Shown: positions 17,018-26,752 of the stretch, in pieces
Layout: each line of letters opens with the position of its first letter
Numbering within the stretch: the first letter of the stretch is position 1
Assembly: GCF_902499125.1 (NCBI RefSeq)
Contig: NZ_CABVPX010000002.1
Span: 124,001-188,000, forward strand
Source of the DNA: Burkholderia arboris
GTDB taxonomy: Bacteria; Pseudomonadota; Gammaproteobacteria; Burkholderiales; Burkholderiaceae
Direction: 5' to 3'
Length of the DNA stretch: 64,000 nucleotides
Notes under the pieces: generated by a model
Databases searched by the model: none
Told to the model about the DNA's origin: nothing
What the model saw: only the letters and a program-made list of their open reading frames with translations
Translations under genes and position numbers: made by a program

Positions 17018-17665
17018 TCAGAGTTCGCCCGAGCGGATCAGCCCGACGGCGATGCCTTCCAGCGCGAATTCGGCGCTGCCGGCCTTGACGAAGATGTTTT
17101 CGTAATCCGGGTTCTCCGCGATCAGCTCGAGACCGCCCGGCCGGCGCATCAGGCGCTTGACCGTGACGTCGTCACCGAGACGCGCGACGATGATCTGGCC
17201 ATCCTTCGCTTCCGTGCGCTTCTGCACGGCGAGGAGATCGCCATCGAGGATGCCGGCGTCGCGCATCGACAGGCCGCGCACCTTCAGCAGGTAGTCGGGC
17301 TTGCTCGTGAACAACGCGGGATCGCATGCGTAGTGCTGCGAGATGTGCTCCTGCGCGAGGATCGGGCTACCGGCTGCGACGCGGCCGACGAGCGGCAGCG
17401 ACAACTGCATCAGGCCGGCGTGCGGCAACGTGAACTGGTGCGGGGCATCTTCGATGCCGAGCAGGCGGATGCCGCGCGACGCGCCGGCCGCCAGCTCGAT
17501 CACGCCTTTGCGCGCCAGCGCGCGCAGGTGCTCCTCGGCCGCATTCGGCGAGCTGAAACCCAGTTCGGCCGCGATCTCGGCGCGGGTGGGCGGGAATCCG
17601 GAGCGCTCGATCGCGCGACGGATCAAGTCGAACACTTGCTGCTGACGGGCGGTGAGTTTGGTCAT
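17018..17665 (-). CDS. lexA: LexA SOS repressor
   Basis: The 215-residue protein is full length. The N-terminal winged helix ([28 protein letters not shown], then [14 protein letters not shown]) binds SOS boxes. The autocleavage bond is Ala98-Gly99 (GRVAAGSP), and the catalytic dyad is Ser133 (GLSMRDAGI) with Lys170 (DVTVKRLMR). RecA-ssDNA filaments stimulate self-cleavage and derepress damage genes. Two SOS boxes just upstream show autoregulation. A small gene follows 26 bases downstream in the same transcript. Confidence 0.98.
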   Translation of the reverse strand: MTKLTARQQQVFDLIRRAIERSGFPPTRAEIAAELGFSSPNAAEEHLRALARKGVIELAAGASRGIRLLGIEDAPHQFTLPHAGLMQLSLPLVGRVAAGSPILAQEHISQHYACDPALFTSKPDYLLKVRGLSMRDAGILDGDLLAVQKRTEAKDGQIIVARLGDDVTVKRLMRRPGGLELIAENPDYENIFVKAGSAEFALEGIAVGLIRSGEL

Positions 17666-17672
17666 GGCTCAA

Positions 17673-17688
17673 CTGTATGGATAGACAG
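17673..17688. promoter_or_regulatory. SOS box 1 of lexA
   Basis: CTGT-ATGGATAG-ACAG fits the CTGT-N8-ACAG LexA operator. It lies eight bases before the lexA start codon, over the leader. Confidence 0.92.
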
Positions 17689-17692
17689 TGAG

Positions 17693-17708
17693 CTGTATTT
17701 TTATACAG
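17693..17708. promoter_or_regulatory. SOS box 2 of lexA
   Basis: CTGT-ATTTTTAT-ACAG followed by TA, a near-ideal LexA site, centred 20 bases (two helical turns) from box 1. This spacing allows two dimers on the same face. Confidence 0.95.
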
Positions 17709-17747
17709 TACTTCGCGAATTTCAAGTGTTACGTGAGGTTCGACGCG

Positions 17748-17769
17748 ATCACGCCGGTTCCGGCGTGAT
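17748..17769. repeat. perfect inverted repeat upstream of lexA and sbp
   Basis: Ten-base arms ATCACGCCGG and CCGGCGTGAT separated by TT. It lies between the divergent lexA and sbp genes. It could be a regulator site or a hairpin; no T-run follows. Confidence 0.5.
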
Positions 17770-17837
17770 TTCGCGACGTCCGGACGGCGGTTTATCTGCC
17801 GCAACCGTCCATCCCGTCTGCGTTAGCACTTTTGAGT

Positions 17838-17867
17838 ATTAAAAAATGAAGAACGATTATTTTTAAT
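17838..17867. promoter_or_regulatory. AT-rich dyad in the sbp promoter region
   Basis: Arms ATTAAAAA (17838-17845) and TTTTTAAT (17860-17867) flank 14 bases, 62 bases before sbp. CysB activators bind AT-rich dyads upstream of sulfate genes, so this is a candidate CysB site. Confidence 0.4.
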
Positions 17868-17929
17868 CATGTAACCCGTTCGTTAGACTGGCCCGACATC
17901 GCAACACCGACAACACTGGAGAACCAAGG

Positions 17930-18967
17930 ATGGCGAAGCGCAATACGGGGCTGGTGGGCGGAGTGGGCCGCCTGATCGCAACACTCGCGCTGGGCGCGGC
18001 GGCGGCGCTGGGCGTCGCGACGCATGCCCAGGCCGATACGACGTTCCTGAACGTGTCGTACGACCCGACGCGCGAGCTGTATCAGGACTTCAACCAGGCG
18101 TTTGGCAAGGAGTGGAAGGCGAAGACGGGCGAGACCGTGAACTTCAAGCAGTCGCACGGCGGGTCGGGCGCGCAGGCGCGTTCGGTGCTCGACGGCCTGC
18201 AGGCCGACGTCGTCACGCTGGCGCTCGCGTACGACATCGACGCGCTCGCGAACAAGGGGCTCGTCAACAAGGACTGGCAGAAGCGCCTGCCCGACAACGC
18301 GTCGCCGTACACGTCGACGATCGTGTTCCTGGTGCGCAAGGGCAACCCGAAGGGGATCAAGGACTGGGACGACCTGACCAAGCCGGGCATCTCGATCGTC
18401 ACGCCGAACCCGAAGACGTCGGGCGGCGCGCGCTGGAACTACCTGGCCGCATGGGCGTACGCGGTGCACAAGCCGGGCGGCAACGAGCAGACGGCCAAGG
18501 AATTCGTCACGAAGCTCTACAAGAACGCAGGCGTGCTCGATTCGGGCGCGCGAGGCGCGACGACGAGCTTCGTGCAGCGCGGGATCGGCGACGTGCTGAT
18601 CGCATGGGAGAACGAGGCATTCCTGTCGGTGAAGGAATTCGGTACCGACAAGTTCGAGATCGTCGTGCCGTCGGTGAGCATCCTGGCCGAGCCGCCCGTC
18701 GCGGTGGTCGACAAGGTGGTCGACAAGAAGGGCACGCGCAAGCTGGCCGACGCGTACCTGAACTTCCTGTACAGCCCGCAGGGCCAGGAAATCGCGGCGC
18801 GCAACTACTACCGGCCGCGTTCGAAGAACGTGCCGGCGGAACTGACGAAGCAGTTCCCGAAGCTGAAGCTGTACACGGTCGACGACACGTTCGGCGGCTG
18901 GACGAATGCGCAGAAGACGCATTTCGCGGACGGCGGCGTGTTCGACTCGATCTACAAGCCGCAGTAA
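17930..18967 (+). CDS. sbp: periplasmic sulfate-binding protein
   Basis: The 345-residue protein has a Sec signal ([15 protein letters not shown]). It also has both sulfate-binding signatures: [15 protein letters not shown] near the mature N-terminus and [21 protein letters not shown] in the centre. It captures sulfate (or thiosulfate) in the periplasm and delivers it to CysTWA. The ATG follows GGAGAACCAAGG. A 9-base-stem hairpin 14 bases after the stop probably raises its output over the membrane genes, as is usual for binding proteins. Confidence 0.95.
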   Translation: MAKRNTGLVGGVGRLIATLALGAAAALGVATHAQADTTFLNVSYDPTRELYQDFNQAFGKEWKAKTGETVNFKQSHGGSGAQARSVLDGLQADVVTLALAYDIDALANKGLVNKDWQKRLPDNASPYTSTIVFLVRKGNPKGIKDWDDLTKPGISIVTPNPKTSGGARWNYLAAWAYAVHKPGGNEQTAKEFVTKLYKNAGVLDSGARGATTSFVQRGIGDVLIAWENEAFLSVKEFGTDKFEIVVPSVSILAEPPVAVVDKVVDKKGTRKLADAYLNFLYSPQGQEIAARNYYRPRSKNVPAELTKQFPKLKLYTVDDTFGGWTNAQKTHFADGGVFDSIYKPQ

Positions 18968-18980
18968 CGCCATAACGACA

Positions 18981-19005
18981 GCGGCGCGCCACGACAGCGC
19001 GCCGC
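18981..19005 (+). terminator. stem-loop between sbp and cysT
   Basis: Perfect stem GCGGCGCGC-CACGACA-GCGCGCCGC in the 122-base sbp-cysT gap. It lacks a T-run, which suits partial termination or protection of sbp mRNA. Confidence 0.55.
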
Positions 19006-19089
19006 ATCCCCGATTGCCCGCCGGCGCGATTCACTGCGCCGGCGTTTGCGTCGGACCCATGAGCAGCATCGACCCAGCAAGAGCATCCG

Positions 19090-19983
19090 ATGACGACGTA
19101 CACCTTTCGCAAGCCGAGCGCGCTGCCCGGTTTCGGCGTGACGCTCGGCATCACGGTGGCCTATTTGAGCCTCGTGGTGCTGATCCCGCTCGCCGCCACG
19201 TTCCTGAAGACCGCGACGCTGTCGTGGGACCAGTTCGTCACCGCCGTCACGTCGCCGCGCGTGCTCGCGTCGTACCGGCTGACGTTCACGTCCGCACTTG
19301 GCGGCGCGCTGATCAACGCCGTGTTCGGCTTCCTCGTCGCGTGGGTGCTCGTGCGCTACACGTTCCCGTTCAAGCGCCTCGTCGATGCGATCGTCGACCT
19401 GCCGTTCGCGCTGCCGACGTCGGTCGCCGGCATTTCGCTCGCGGCCGTCTACGCGACCAATGGCTGGGTCGGCCAGTATCTCGCGCCGCTCGGCATCAAG
19501 ATCGCGTTCACGCCGGCCGGCGTGCTGGTCGCGCTGACCTTCATCGGGCTGCCGTTCGTCGTGCGTACCGTGCAGCCGGTGCTCGAGGATTTCGAGCGCG
19601 AGCAGGAAGAAGCGGCCGCGTGCCTCGGCGCGTCGCGCTGGCTGACGTTCCGCCGCGTCGTGCTGCCGGCCGTGCTGCCGGCGCTCCTCACCGGTTTCGC
19701 GCTCGCGTTCGCGCGTGCGCTCGGCGAATACGGCTCGGTGATCTTCATTGCCGGCAACGTGCCGATGAAATCCGAGATCACGTCGCTGCTGATCATCACG
19801 AAGCTCGAGCAGTACGACTACGCGGGCGCGACCGCGCTGGCGGTCGTGATGCTGGTCGTGTCGTTCCTGATGCTGCTGCTGATCAATACGCTGCAGTGGT
19901 ATCTGCAGCGCCGCACGAGCAAGGGCGCCAGCGGCCCCGCGCCCGCCACCGTCACCGCCGTCGCGGCAGGAGGCCAGCAATGA
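19090..19983 (+). CDS. cysT: sulfate ABC permease CysT
   Basis: The 297-residue protein has about six membrane helices and the cytoplasmic EAA loop [31 protein letters not shown] that docks on CysA. It forms the heterodimeric channel with CysW. Its stop overlaps the cysW start by four bases. A Gly/Ala-rich tail ([19 protein letters not shown]) is unconserved. Confidence 0.95.
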   Translation: MTTYTFRKPSALPGFGVTLGITVAYLSLVVLIPLAATFLKTATLSWDQFVTAVTSPRVLASYRLTFTSALGGALINAVFGFLVAWVLVRYTFPFKRLVDAIVDLPFALPTSVAGISLAAVYATNGWVGQYLAPLGIKIAFTPAGVLVALTFIGLPFVVRTVQPVLEDFEREQEEAAACLGASRWLTFRRVVLPAVLPALLTGFALAFARALGEYGSVIFIAGNVPMKSEITSLLIITKLEQYDYAGATALAVVMLVVSFLMLLLINTLQWYLQRRTSKGASGPAPATVTAVAAGGQQ

Positions 19984-20924
19984 GCCAGGAGGCCACCGTC
20001 GTGCTGAAAACCCCGTCGCCGGCCGCGCGGGCCGCGAAACGGCTCGACCCCGTCAGCGAGTCGCGCATCGTGCGCTGGCTGCTCACCGGCATCGCGCTGG
20101 CGTTCCTCGCGTTCTTCCTCGTCGTGCCGCTCGCCGCGGTGTTCGTCGAGGCGCTGCGCAAGGGCGTCGGCTTCTATCTCGAATCGCTGGCCGATCCCGA
20201 TGCGTGGTCGGCGATCAAGCTGACGCTGACCGTCGCCGTGATCGCGGTGCCGCTGAATCTCGTGTTCGGCGTGTGCGCGTCGTGGGCGATCGCGAAGTTC
20301 GAATTCCGCGGCAAGGCGCTGCTGACGACGCTGATCGACCTGCCGTTCTCGGTGTCGCCGGTGATCTCGGGCCTCGTGTACGTGCTGCTGTTCGGCGCGC
20401 AGGGCTGGCTCGGGCCGTGGCTGCAGGATCACGACGTGCAGATCATCTTTGCGGTGCCGGGCATCGTGCTCGCGACGATCTTCGTCACGTTCCCGTTCGT
20501 CGCGCGCGAACTGATTCCGCTGATGCAGGCGCAAGGCACCGACGAGGAAGAAGCCGCGCGCGTGCTCGGCGCGTCGGGCTGGCAGATCTTCCGCCGCGTG
20601 ACGCTGCCGAACGTGAAGTGGGGCCTGCTGTACGGCGTGATCCTGTGCAATGCGCGCGCGATGGGTGAATTCGGCGCGGTGTCGGTCGTGTCGGGCCATA
20701 TCCGCGGCCAGACCGACACGATGCCGCTGCACGTCGAGATCCTGTACAACGAATACAACTTCGCGGCCGCATTCGCGGTGGCGTCGGTGCTGGCGCTGCT
20801 CGCGCTCGTCACGCTCGCGCTGAAGCTGATCGCCGAGCGTCACCTCGCCGCCGAACTGGCCGGCGCGCGCGACGCCGTTCCCGCACATGCCGGCCCCGTC
20901 GCCGCCGTTTCGTCGAAATCGTAA
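19980..20924 (+). CDS. cysW: sulfate ABC permease CysW
   Basis: The 314-residue partner permease contains the EAA loop [31 protein letters not shown] and the CysW-typical [36 protein letters not shown] 19980 overlaps the end of cysT by four bases, so translation is coupled. About 40 N-terminal residues precede the first helix, which is slightly longer than the enteric protein. The cysA start follows 13 bases downstream. Confidence 0.95.
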   Translation: MSQEATVVLKTPSPAARAAKRLDPVSESRIVRWLLTGIALAFLAFFLVVPLAAVFVEALRKGVGFYLESLADPDAWSAIKLTLTVAVIAVPLNLVFGVCASWAIAKFEFRGKALLTTLIDLPFSVSPVISGLVYVLLFGAQGWLGPWLQDHDVQIIFAVPGIVLATIFVTFPFVARELIPLMQAQGTDEEEAARVLGASGWQIFRRVTLPNVKWGLLYGVILCNARAMGEFGAVSVVSGHIRGQTDTMPLHVEILYNEYNFAAAFAVASVLALLALVTLALKLIAERHLAAELAGARDAVPAHAGPVAAVSSKS

Positions 20925-20937
20925 AGAGGCAACCAGA

Positions 20938-21996
20938 ATGGGTATCACCGTCCGTAACCTTCAGAAGCGCTTCGGCGATTTCACCGCGCTCGACAACGTG
21001 TCGCTCGATTTTCCGCCGGGAGAGCTGGTCGCGCTGCTCGGGCCGTCCGGCTGCGGCAAGACCACGCTGCTGCGCGTGATCGCGGGCCTCGAGCACGCGG
21101 ACGCCGGCCAGGTCGTGTTGCAAGGGCTCGACGTCGCGTCGGTCGGCGCGCGCGACCGCCAGGTCGGCTTCGTGTTCCAGCACTACGCGCTGTTCCGTCA
21201 CATGACCGTATTCGAGAACGTCGCGTTCGGGCTGCGCGTGAAGCCGCGCCGCGAGCGGCCGTCGGAAGCCGTGATTCGCGACAAGGTGCACGAATTGCTG
21301 AAGCTCGTGCAGCTCGACTGGCTCGCGCAGCGCTATCCGTCCGAGCTGTCGGGCGGCCAGCGCCAGCGCATCGCGCTGGCCCGCGCGCTCGCGGTCGAGC
21401 CGAAGGTGCTGCTGCTCGACGAGCCGTTCGGCGCGCTCGACGCAAAGGTGCGCAAGGAGCTGCGCGGCTGGTTGCGCCGGCTGCACGACGACCTGCACAT
21501 CTCGACGATCTTCGTCACGCACGACCAGGAGGAGGCGCTGGAAGTCGCGGATCGCATCGTCGTGCTGAACCGCGGCCACGTCGAGCAGGTCGGCAGCCCG
21601 CAGGACGTCTACGATCATCCGCAGAGCGCGTTCGTGTACGAGTTTCTCGGCGCGGCCAACCGGCTGCCGGGCACGGTGGCCGGGCGTGGCTTCGTTGCCG
21701 AGGGCGCGGCTGCGCCGATCGCGGTCGACGCCGATTTCGCGGGCCCCGCGAATGCCTATGTGCGGCCGCACGATCTGCAGCTGTGGCCGGCGGGCGAAGG
21801 GCATCGCGACGGCATCGCGGTGGACGTGCGCCGCGTGATCCCGCTCGGCGGGTCGGTGCGCGTGGAGCTCGAGGCGCGCGCGGGCGGTGCGCTCGAGGCG
21901 GAGCTCGATCGCGACGCATGGCGTGCGCTGTCGCTGCAGGTCGGTGACGGTGCCACGGCCGTGCCGCGCGCGGTGCGTGTGTTTCCCGCGCATTGA
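20938..21996 (+). CDS. cysA: sulfate ABC ATPase CysA
   Basis: The 352-residue ATPase has Walker [11 protein letters not shown]-loop [13 protein letters not shown], signature LSGGQRQRI, Walker [14 protein letters not shown] and switch [15 protein letters not shown]-terminal regulatory domain (about 240-352) with [13 protein letters not shown] follows. The ATG at 20938 follows AGAGGCAACCAG; an in-frame upstream ATG at 20887 lies inside cysW. It energises sulfate import and is in one operon with cysT and cysW. Confidence 0.96.
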   Translation: MGITVRNLQKRFGDFTALDNVSLDFPPGELVALLGPSGCGKTTLLRVIAGLEHADAGQVVLQGLDVASVGARDRQVGFVFQHYALFRHMTVFENVAFGLRVKPRRERPSEAVIRDKVHELLKLVQLDWLAQRYPSELSGGQRQRIALARALAVEPKVLLLDEPFGALDAKVRKELRGWLRRLHDDLHISTIFVTHDQEEALEVADRIVVLNRGHVEQVGSPQDVYDHPQSAFVYEFLGAANRLPGTVAGRGFVAEGAAAPIAVDADFAGPANAYVRPHDLQLWPAGEGHRDGIAVDVRRVIPLGGSVRVELEARAGGALEAELDRDAWRALSLQVGDGATAVPRAVRVFPAH

Positions 21997-22071
21997 CGAG
22001 AAAATGCAGGGCAGGGGGCGGAACAGGCTCCGAATCGACAATCAAACAACGACAGCCTAAGAGGCATACCC

Positions 22072-22998
22072 ATGAATTTTCAGCAATTGCGGTTCGTGCG
22101 CGAAGCGGTGCGCCAGAACATGAACCTGACGGAAGTCGCGAACGTGCTGTACACGTCGCAGTCGGGCGTGTCGAAGCAGATCAAGGATCTCGAGGATGAA
22201 CTGGGCGTCGACATCTTCATCCGGCGCGGCAAGCGGCTGACGGGGCTCACGGAGCCCGGCAAGGCCGTGCACCAGCTGATCGAGCGGATGCTGCTCGACG
22301 CGGAGAACCTGCGCCGCGTCGCGCGCCAGTTCGCCGACCAGGACAGTGGCCACCTCGTCGTCGCGACGACGCACACGCAGGCGCGCTATGCGCTGCCGAA
22401 GGTGATCCGGCAGTTCACCGACGTGTTCCCGAAGGTGCATCTGGCGCTGCGCCAGGGCAGCCCGCAGCAGATCGCGCAGATGATCCTGAATGGCGAAGCC
22501 GATCTCGGCATCTCGACCGAGGCGCTCGACCGCTATCCGGACATCGTTACGTTCCCGTGCTATTCGTGGCATCACACGGTCGTCGTGCCGAAGGGCCATC
22601 CGCTCGTCGGCCGCGAGAGCCTGACGCTCGAGGAAATCGCCGAGTATCCGATCATCACGTACGACCAGGACTTCACGGGCCGCTCGCACATCGACCAGGC
22701 GTTCACGCAGGCGGGCGCCGTGCCGGACGTCGTGCTGACCGCGATCGACGCGGACGTGATCAAGACCTACGTCGAGCTCGGAATGGGGATCGGCGTCGTT
22801 GCGGCGATGGCCTACGATCCGCAGCGCGACACCGGGCTCGTCGCGCTCGATACACAGCACCTGTTCGAGGCGAGCACGACGCGCGTCGGGCTGCGCAAGG
22901 GCGCATTCCTGCGTGCGTATGCGTACCGGCTGATCGAGATGTTCGCGCCGCACCTGAACGAAGCGGAAATCGCGGGGCTGTTGCGCGAAGCCGTTTGA
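22072..22998 (+). CDS. cysB: CysB sulfur-assimilation regulator
   Basis: The 308-residue LysR-type protein has the CysB N-terminus MNFQQLRFVREAVRQNMNLTEVANVLYTSQSGVSKQIKDLEDELG. The effector domain includes TTHTQARYALPKVIRQF, which binds N-acetylserine or sulfate in the family. It activates sulfate transport and cysteine genes when reduced sulfur is low. It lies 75 bases after cysA on the same strand. Direct linkage of regulator and transporter suggests it controls this operon, perhaps through the AT-rich dyad near 17838. Confidence 0.96.
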   Translation: MNFQQLRFVREAVRQNMNLTEVANVLYTSQSGVSKQIKDLEDELGVDIFIRRGKRLTGLTEPGKAVHQLIERMLLDAENLRRVARQFADQDSGHLVVATTHTQARYALPKVIRQFTDVFPKVHLALRQGSPQQIAQMILNGEADLGISTEALDRYPDIVTFPCYSWHHTVVVPKGHPLVGRESLTLEEIAEYPIITYDQDFTGRSHIDQAFTQAGAVPDVVLTAIDADVIKTYVELGMGIGVVAAMAYDPQRDTGLVALDTQHLFEASTTRVGLRKGAFLRAYAYRLIEMFAPHLNEAEIAGLLREAV

Positions 22999-23331
22999 CG
23001 GCAGTGCGCATCGGGCGCCGTCCGGGCCGTTACCCCGGATGGCGTCGATGCGCGCGCACGAAGCCATGCGCCGGGCGGCGGCCGCGCAATGGCCGCCGTC
23101 ACGGTTGCCTGATTCAGCGAGCCATGGGGTGCGGCCGCCGCTCCTGGCCCGGTTCTTCCCCGCGTGGGGCGATCGACACACGTTCTCGTGCCAACAGAAA
23201 AACAAGACGGCACATGCTGACGTTTCGATCCGGTGTCGGCCATCCCCGCCGGGCCATTTCTCGGAAGATATGATTCAATGCGCGCATTGTCCGATGGCGG
23301 CCATTCGCGCCGCACGACGAAGAGGCGAACA
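22999..23331. other. 333-base gap, no gene recognised
   Basis: A short stem TCCGGG-CCGTTAC-CCCGGA follows cysB at about 23019-23037 and may help end its transcript. The rest has Arg/Ala-rich spurious frames on both strands. The promoter of the DUF805 gene must be here but no strong match was seen. Confidence 0.4.
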
Positions 23332-23718
23332 ATGAATCTGAAATGGTTTCTCTTTTCCTTCAAAGGCCGGACCGGGCGCCTGCCGTGGTGGATCTACTCG
23401 CTGGTTTCGGGGTTGATCGGCGCGTTCTTCGATGCGGGTTCGCGCGGTTCGTCGAACGACGACCTGCCGCTGCTGGTGCTGCTCGTCGCGGTTGCGATCG
23501 CCGTCGTCGCGATGTGGTCGTGGATTGCGGTCACCGTGAAGCGGCTGCACGACATCGACAAGTCGGGATGGTGGATGCTGCTGATCTGCGTGCCGGTCGT
23601 CGGTGCGATCGCGTTGTTCGTGATGAACGGGTTCATCGCCGGTACGTCGCATGCGAACCGCTTCGGCGAGCCGCCGACGGTCGATGAAGACGAACCCGCG
23701 CCGCAGAATCCGGCCTGA
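23332..23718 (+). CDS. DUF805 inner-membrane protein
   Basis: The 128-residue protein begins MNLKWFLFSFKGRTGRLPWWIYSL and contains VKRLHDIDKSGWWMLLICVPVVGAI, the two signatures of DUF805. Three to four membrane helices are predicted. The acidic, Pro-rich tail (GEPPTVDEDEPAPQNPA) would be cytosolic. The family has no settled function. ATG 23332 follows AGAGGCG by six bases. It is monocistronic. Confidence 0.88.
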   Translation: MNLKWFLFSFKGRTGRLPWWIYSLVSGLIGAFFDAGSRGSSNDDLPLLVLLVAVAIAVVAMWSWIAVTVKRLHDIDKSGWWMLLICVPVVGAIALFVMNGFIAGTSHANRFGEPPTVDEDEPAPQNPA

Positions 23719-23969
23719 TGCGCGGCGCCCATGCGAGTGTCGTATTTGCGCGTCGTGCAGCACGATCGCGCGCTCCGAATAAACCCTTAAATATTGATCA
23801 GACAGGTTGCGCGCCGAAGCGAATCGGTACAGCATAGCCCTCACTCTGCCGGCGTCACGCCGGCGGCGGCGCGTCAACGACAGCACGCGCCAGGCAGTCG
23901 GCCGTCTGCCTTGCTTCCATTCCGTGGTACCGACAGCAGCATCGATGGCCATTGCCCGGGTAGTGTGGC

Positions 23970-23981
23970 GCAAACGTTTGC
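23970..23981. promoter_or_regulatory. LacI-family operator of the rbs operon
   Basis: The perfect 12-base palindrome GCAAACGTTTGC is the classic LacI/RbsR/PurR-type core with central CG. It lies 62 bases before rbsB, and the regulator gene is in the same operon. The surrounding gap 23719-24042 holds the rbs promoter and no gene. Confidence 0.85.
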
Positions 23982-24042
23982 TCACATTAAAACAACAGTC
24001 AAACAACAGTCCGGCCTACGGGCCAGTCGCCAGGAGATGTGT

Positions 24043-24993
24043 ATGAATGTCCGCTTTCGCCGTCGCTTCCTGACCGCCGCGCTTGCCGCCGTCGCGGTCG
24101 CTGCTGCACCGGTCGTCCACGCGCAATCTGCGGCCAAGCCGAAGGTCGCGCTCGTGATGAAGTCGCTCGCCAACGAGTTCTTCCTGACCATGGAAACGGG
24201 CGCGAAGGAATACCAGAAGCACAACGCGAATCAGTTCGACCTGATCACCAACGGCATCAAGGACGAGACCGATACCGCGAACCAGATCCGCATCGTCGAG
24301 CAGATGATCGTGTCGAAGGTCGACGCGATCGTGCTCGCGCCGGCCGATTCGAAGGCGCTCGTGCCGGTCGTGAAGAAGGCCGTCGACGCGGGCATCATCG
24401 TCGTGAACATCGACAACCGGCTCGATCCCGACGTGCTGAAGTCGAAGAACCTGAACGTGCCGTTCGTCGGCCCCGACAACCGCAAGGGCGCGCGCAAGAT
24501 CGGCGACTACCTCGCGAAGCGGCTGAAGGCGGGCGACCAGGTCGGCATCGTCGAAGGCGTGTCGACGACGACCAATGCGCAGCAGCGCACGGCGGGCTTC
24601 CAGGACGCGATGAAGGCGGGCGGGATGAAGGTCGTGTCGGTGCAGTCGGGCGAATGGGAAATCGACAAGGGCAATGCGGTCGCTGCCGCGATGCTCAACG
24701 AATACCCGAACCTGAAGGCGCTGCTGTGCGGCAACGACAACATGGCGATCGGCGCCGTGTCGGCCGTGCGTGCGGCTGGCAAGCAGGGCAAGGTGCTCGT
24801 GGTCGGCTATGACAACATCAACGCGATCAAGCCGATGCTGAAGGATGGCCGCGTGATCGCGACTGCCGACCAGTACGCGGCGAAGCAGGCCGTGTTCGGC
24901 ATCGACACGGCGCTCAAGGCGATCGCCGAGCATCGCAAGCAGGCCGACATGTCCGGCGTGGTCGAGACGCCGGTGGATCTCGTGACGAAGTAA
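24043..24993 (+). CDS. rbsB: ribose-type sugar-binding protein
   Basis: The 316-residue protein has a Sec signal (RFLTAALAAVAVAAAPVVHAQS) and a type I periplasmic-binding fold (PKVALVMKSLANEFFLTMETGAKEY, then TNGIKDETDTANQIRIVEQMI). It should bind ribose or a related monosaccharide. The ATG at 24043 has AGGAG six bases upstream; an in-frame ATG at 24037 is too close to that site. A long-armed hairpin after the stop separates it from rbsA and probably boosts its expression. Confidence 0.92.
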   Translation: MNVRFRRRFLTAALAAVAVAAAPVVHAQSAAKPKVALVMKSLANEFFLTMETGAKEYQKHNANQFDLITNGIKDETDTANQIRIVEQMIVSKVDAIVLAPADSKALVPVVKKAVDAGIIVVNIDNRLDPDVLKSKNLNVPFVGPDNRKGARKIGDYLAKRLKAGDQVGIVEGVSTTTNAQQRTAGFQDAMKAGGMKVVSVQSGEWEIDKGNAVAAAMLNEYPNLKALLCGNDNMAIGAVSAVRAAGKQGKVLVVGYDNINAIKPMLKDGRVIATADQYAAKQAVFGIDTALKAIAEHRKQADMSGVVETPVDLVTK

Positions 24994-25006
24994 CGCCGCG
25001 CCGATC

Positions 25007-25041
25007 CGGCCGCCACCCTCAAGAATCCGTCGTGGCGGCCG
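25007..25041 (+). terminator. stem-loop between rbsB and rbsA
   Basis: Ten-base arms CGGCCGCCAC and GTGGCGGCCG flank a 15-base loop. Without a T-run it is likely a partial terminator or mRNA stabiliser that favours the binding-protein cistron. Confidence 0.55.
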
Positions 25042-25138
25042 TTATCCGGAGTGAGCGCGATCACGGCCACTGCATGCACATGCACTTGTGAGCGTCACAC
25101 CCGCGCGCCGCGTGCGCGCGGCCGCAACCAGGATCGCG

Positions 25139-26752
25139 ATGGAACCGACCTTCCAACCCTCCCGTTCAGCCCACCCCGTGCTGTCCGTATCCGGCATCGG
25201 CAAGACCTATGCCGAACCCGTGCTCGCCGACGTCACGCTGACGCTCGAGGCGGGCCAGGCGCTCGCGCTGACGGGCGAGAACGGCGCCGGCAAGAGCACG
25301 CTGTCGAAGATCATCGGCGGGCTCGTCGATCCGACGACCGGCACGATGCAGCTCGGCGGCCAGGCGTATGCGCCGACGAGCCGCACGCAGGCCGAGGCGC
25401 TCGGCGTGCGCATGGTGATGCAGGAACTGAACCTGCTGCCGACGTTGACGGTTGCCGAAAACCTGTTCCTGAATCGCCTGCCGCGGCGTTTCGGGATCAT
25501 CGACCGCGCGCGGTTGCGCGAGGACGCGCGCGCCGCGATGGCGCAGGTCGGGCTCGACGCGGTCGATCCCGATACGCCGGTCGGCGCGCTCGGCATCGGC
25601 CACCAGCAGATGGTCGAGATCGCGCGCAACCTGATCGGCGACTGCCGCGTGCTGATTCTCGACGAACCGACCGCGATGCTGACTGCGCGCGAAGTCGAGC
25701 TGCTGTTCGAGCAGATCGACCGTCTGAAGAAGCGCGGTGTCGCGATCGTCTACATCTCGCACCGGCTCGAGGAACTCGCGCGGGTCGCCGAGCGCGTCGC
25801 AGTGCTGCGCGACGGCCGGCTCGTGCACGCGGGCGAGATGGCGGCGACGACGTCCGACGGGCTCGTCACGCTGATGGTCGGGCGCGAGATCGGCGAGCAC
25901 ATCGATCTCGGCGAGCGCCATTTCGGCGCGCCGCGGCTCGTCGTGTCGGGCCTCACGCGGGGGACGGCCGTGCGCGACGTGTCGCTCGAGGTGCGTGCGG
26001 GCGAGATCTTCGGCATCTCGGGGCTGATCGGGGCGGGGCGAACCGAACTGCTGCGCCTGATCTACGGCGCCGATACGCCGGATGCCGGGATGATCGCGGT
26101 CGGCCAGCCGCTGAAGCCGGCGCAGATCGCGTCGCCCGTCGATGCCGTGAAGCTGGGCATCGCGCTGATCACCGAGGATCGCAAGGGTGAAGGGCTGCTG
26201 CTGTCGCAGTCGATCACCGCGAACGTGTCGCTCGGCCAGCTCGATCGGCTGGCGCGTGGTGGCGTCGTCGATTCCGCACGCGAAACGGCGCTCGCCGAGC
26301 AGCAGATCGACGCGCTGCGGATCCGCACGCACGGCGCGGCGCAGGCGGTCGGCGAACTGTCGGGCGGCAACCAGCAGAAGGTCGTGATCGGCCGCTGGCT
26401 CGCGCGCGACATGGGCGTGCTGCTGTTCGACGAACCGACGCGCGGGATCGACGTCGGCGCCAAATTCGAGATCTACACTTTGATGGGCGCGCTCGCACGT
26501 GAAGGCCGCGCACTCGTGGTCGTGTCGAGCGACCTGCGCGAGCTGATGCTGATCTGCGACCGGATCGGCGTGATGTCGGCCGGCCGCATGACCGCCGTGT
26601 TCGAGCGCGGCAACTGGACCCAGGATGGGCTGCTGGCCGCGGCGTTCGCCGGCTTCGGCCGCGAGGCGCCGGCGGACGGCGCGCCGCATCCGGCCGCGGG
26701 GCAGGCGCCAGGCGCCGCTCCGGGCAATTCGACGACAGGACGACAGCAATGA
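25139..26752 (+). CDS. rbsA: sugar ABC ATPase RbsA
   Basis: The 537-residue tandem ATPase has two nucleotide-binding domains. The first has Walker A GENGAGKST and Walker B VLILDEPTAML. The second has a degenerate Walker A region (FGISGLIGAGRTELLRL), signature LSGGNQQKV and LLFDEPTRGID, the usual asymmetry of sugar importers. ATG 25139 follows AGGATCGCG; a GTG at 25088 is possible. The C-terminal 30 residues are low complexity. It overlaps rbsC by four bases. Confidence 0.95.
   Translation: MEPTFQPSRSAHPVLSVSGIGKTYAEPVLADVTLTLEAGQALALTGENGAGKSTLSKIIGGLVDPTTGTMQLGGQAYAPTSRTQAEALGVRMVMQELNLLPTLTVAENLFLNRLPRRFGIIDRARLREDARAAMAQVGLDAVDPDTPVGALGIGHQQMVEIARNLIGDCRVLILDEPTAMLTAREVELLFEQIDRLKKRGVAIVYISHRLEELARVAERVAVLRDGRLVHAGEMAATTSDGLVTLMVGREIGEHIDLGERHFGAPRLVVSGLTRGTAVRDVSLEVRAGEIFGISGLIGAGRTELLRLIYGADTPDAGMIAVGQPLKPAQIASPVDAVKLGIALITEDRKGEGLLLSQSITANVSLGQLDRLARGGVVDSARETALAEQQIDALRIRTHGAAQAVGELSGGNQQKVVIGRWLARDMGVLLFDEPTRGIDVGAKFEIYTLMGALAREGRALVVVSSDLRELMLICDRIGVMSAGRMTAVFERGNWTQDGLLAAAFAGFGREAPADGAPHPAAGQAPGAAPGNSTTGRQQ

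Noticed and set aside
18906..20924. A long frame entering cysW from inside sbp.
   Set aside because: Its first half is a shadow of sbp and cysT. CysW begins at 19980, overlapping the cysT stop.
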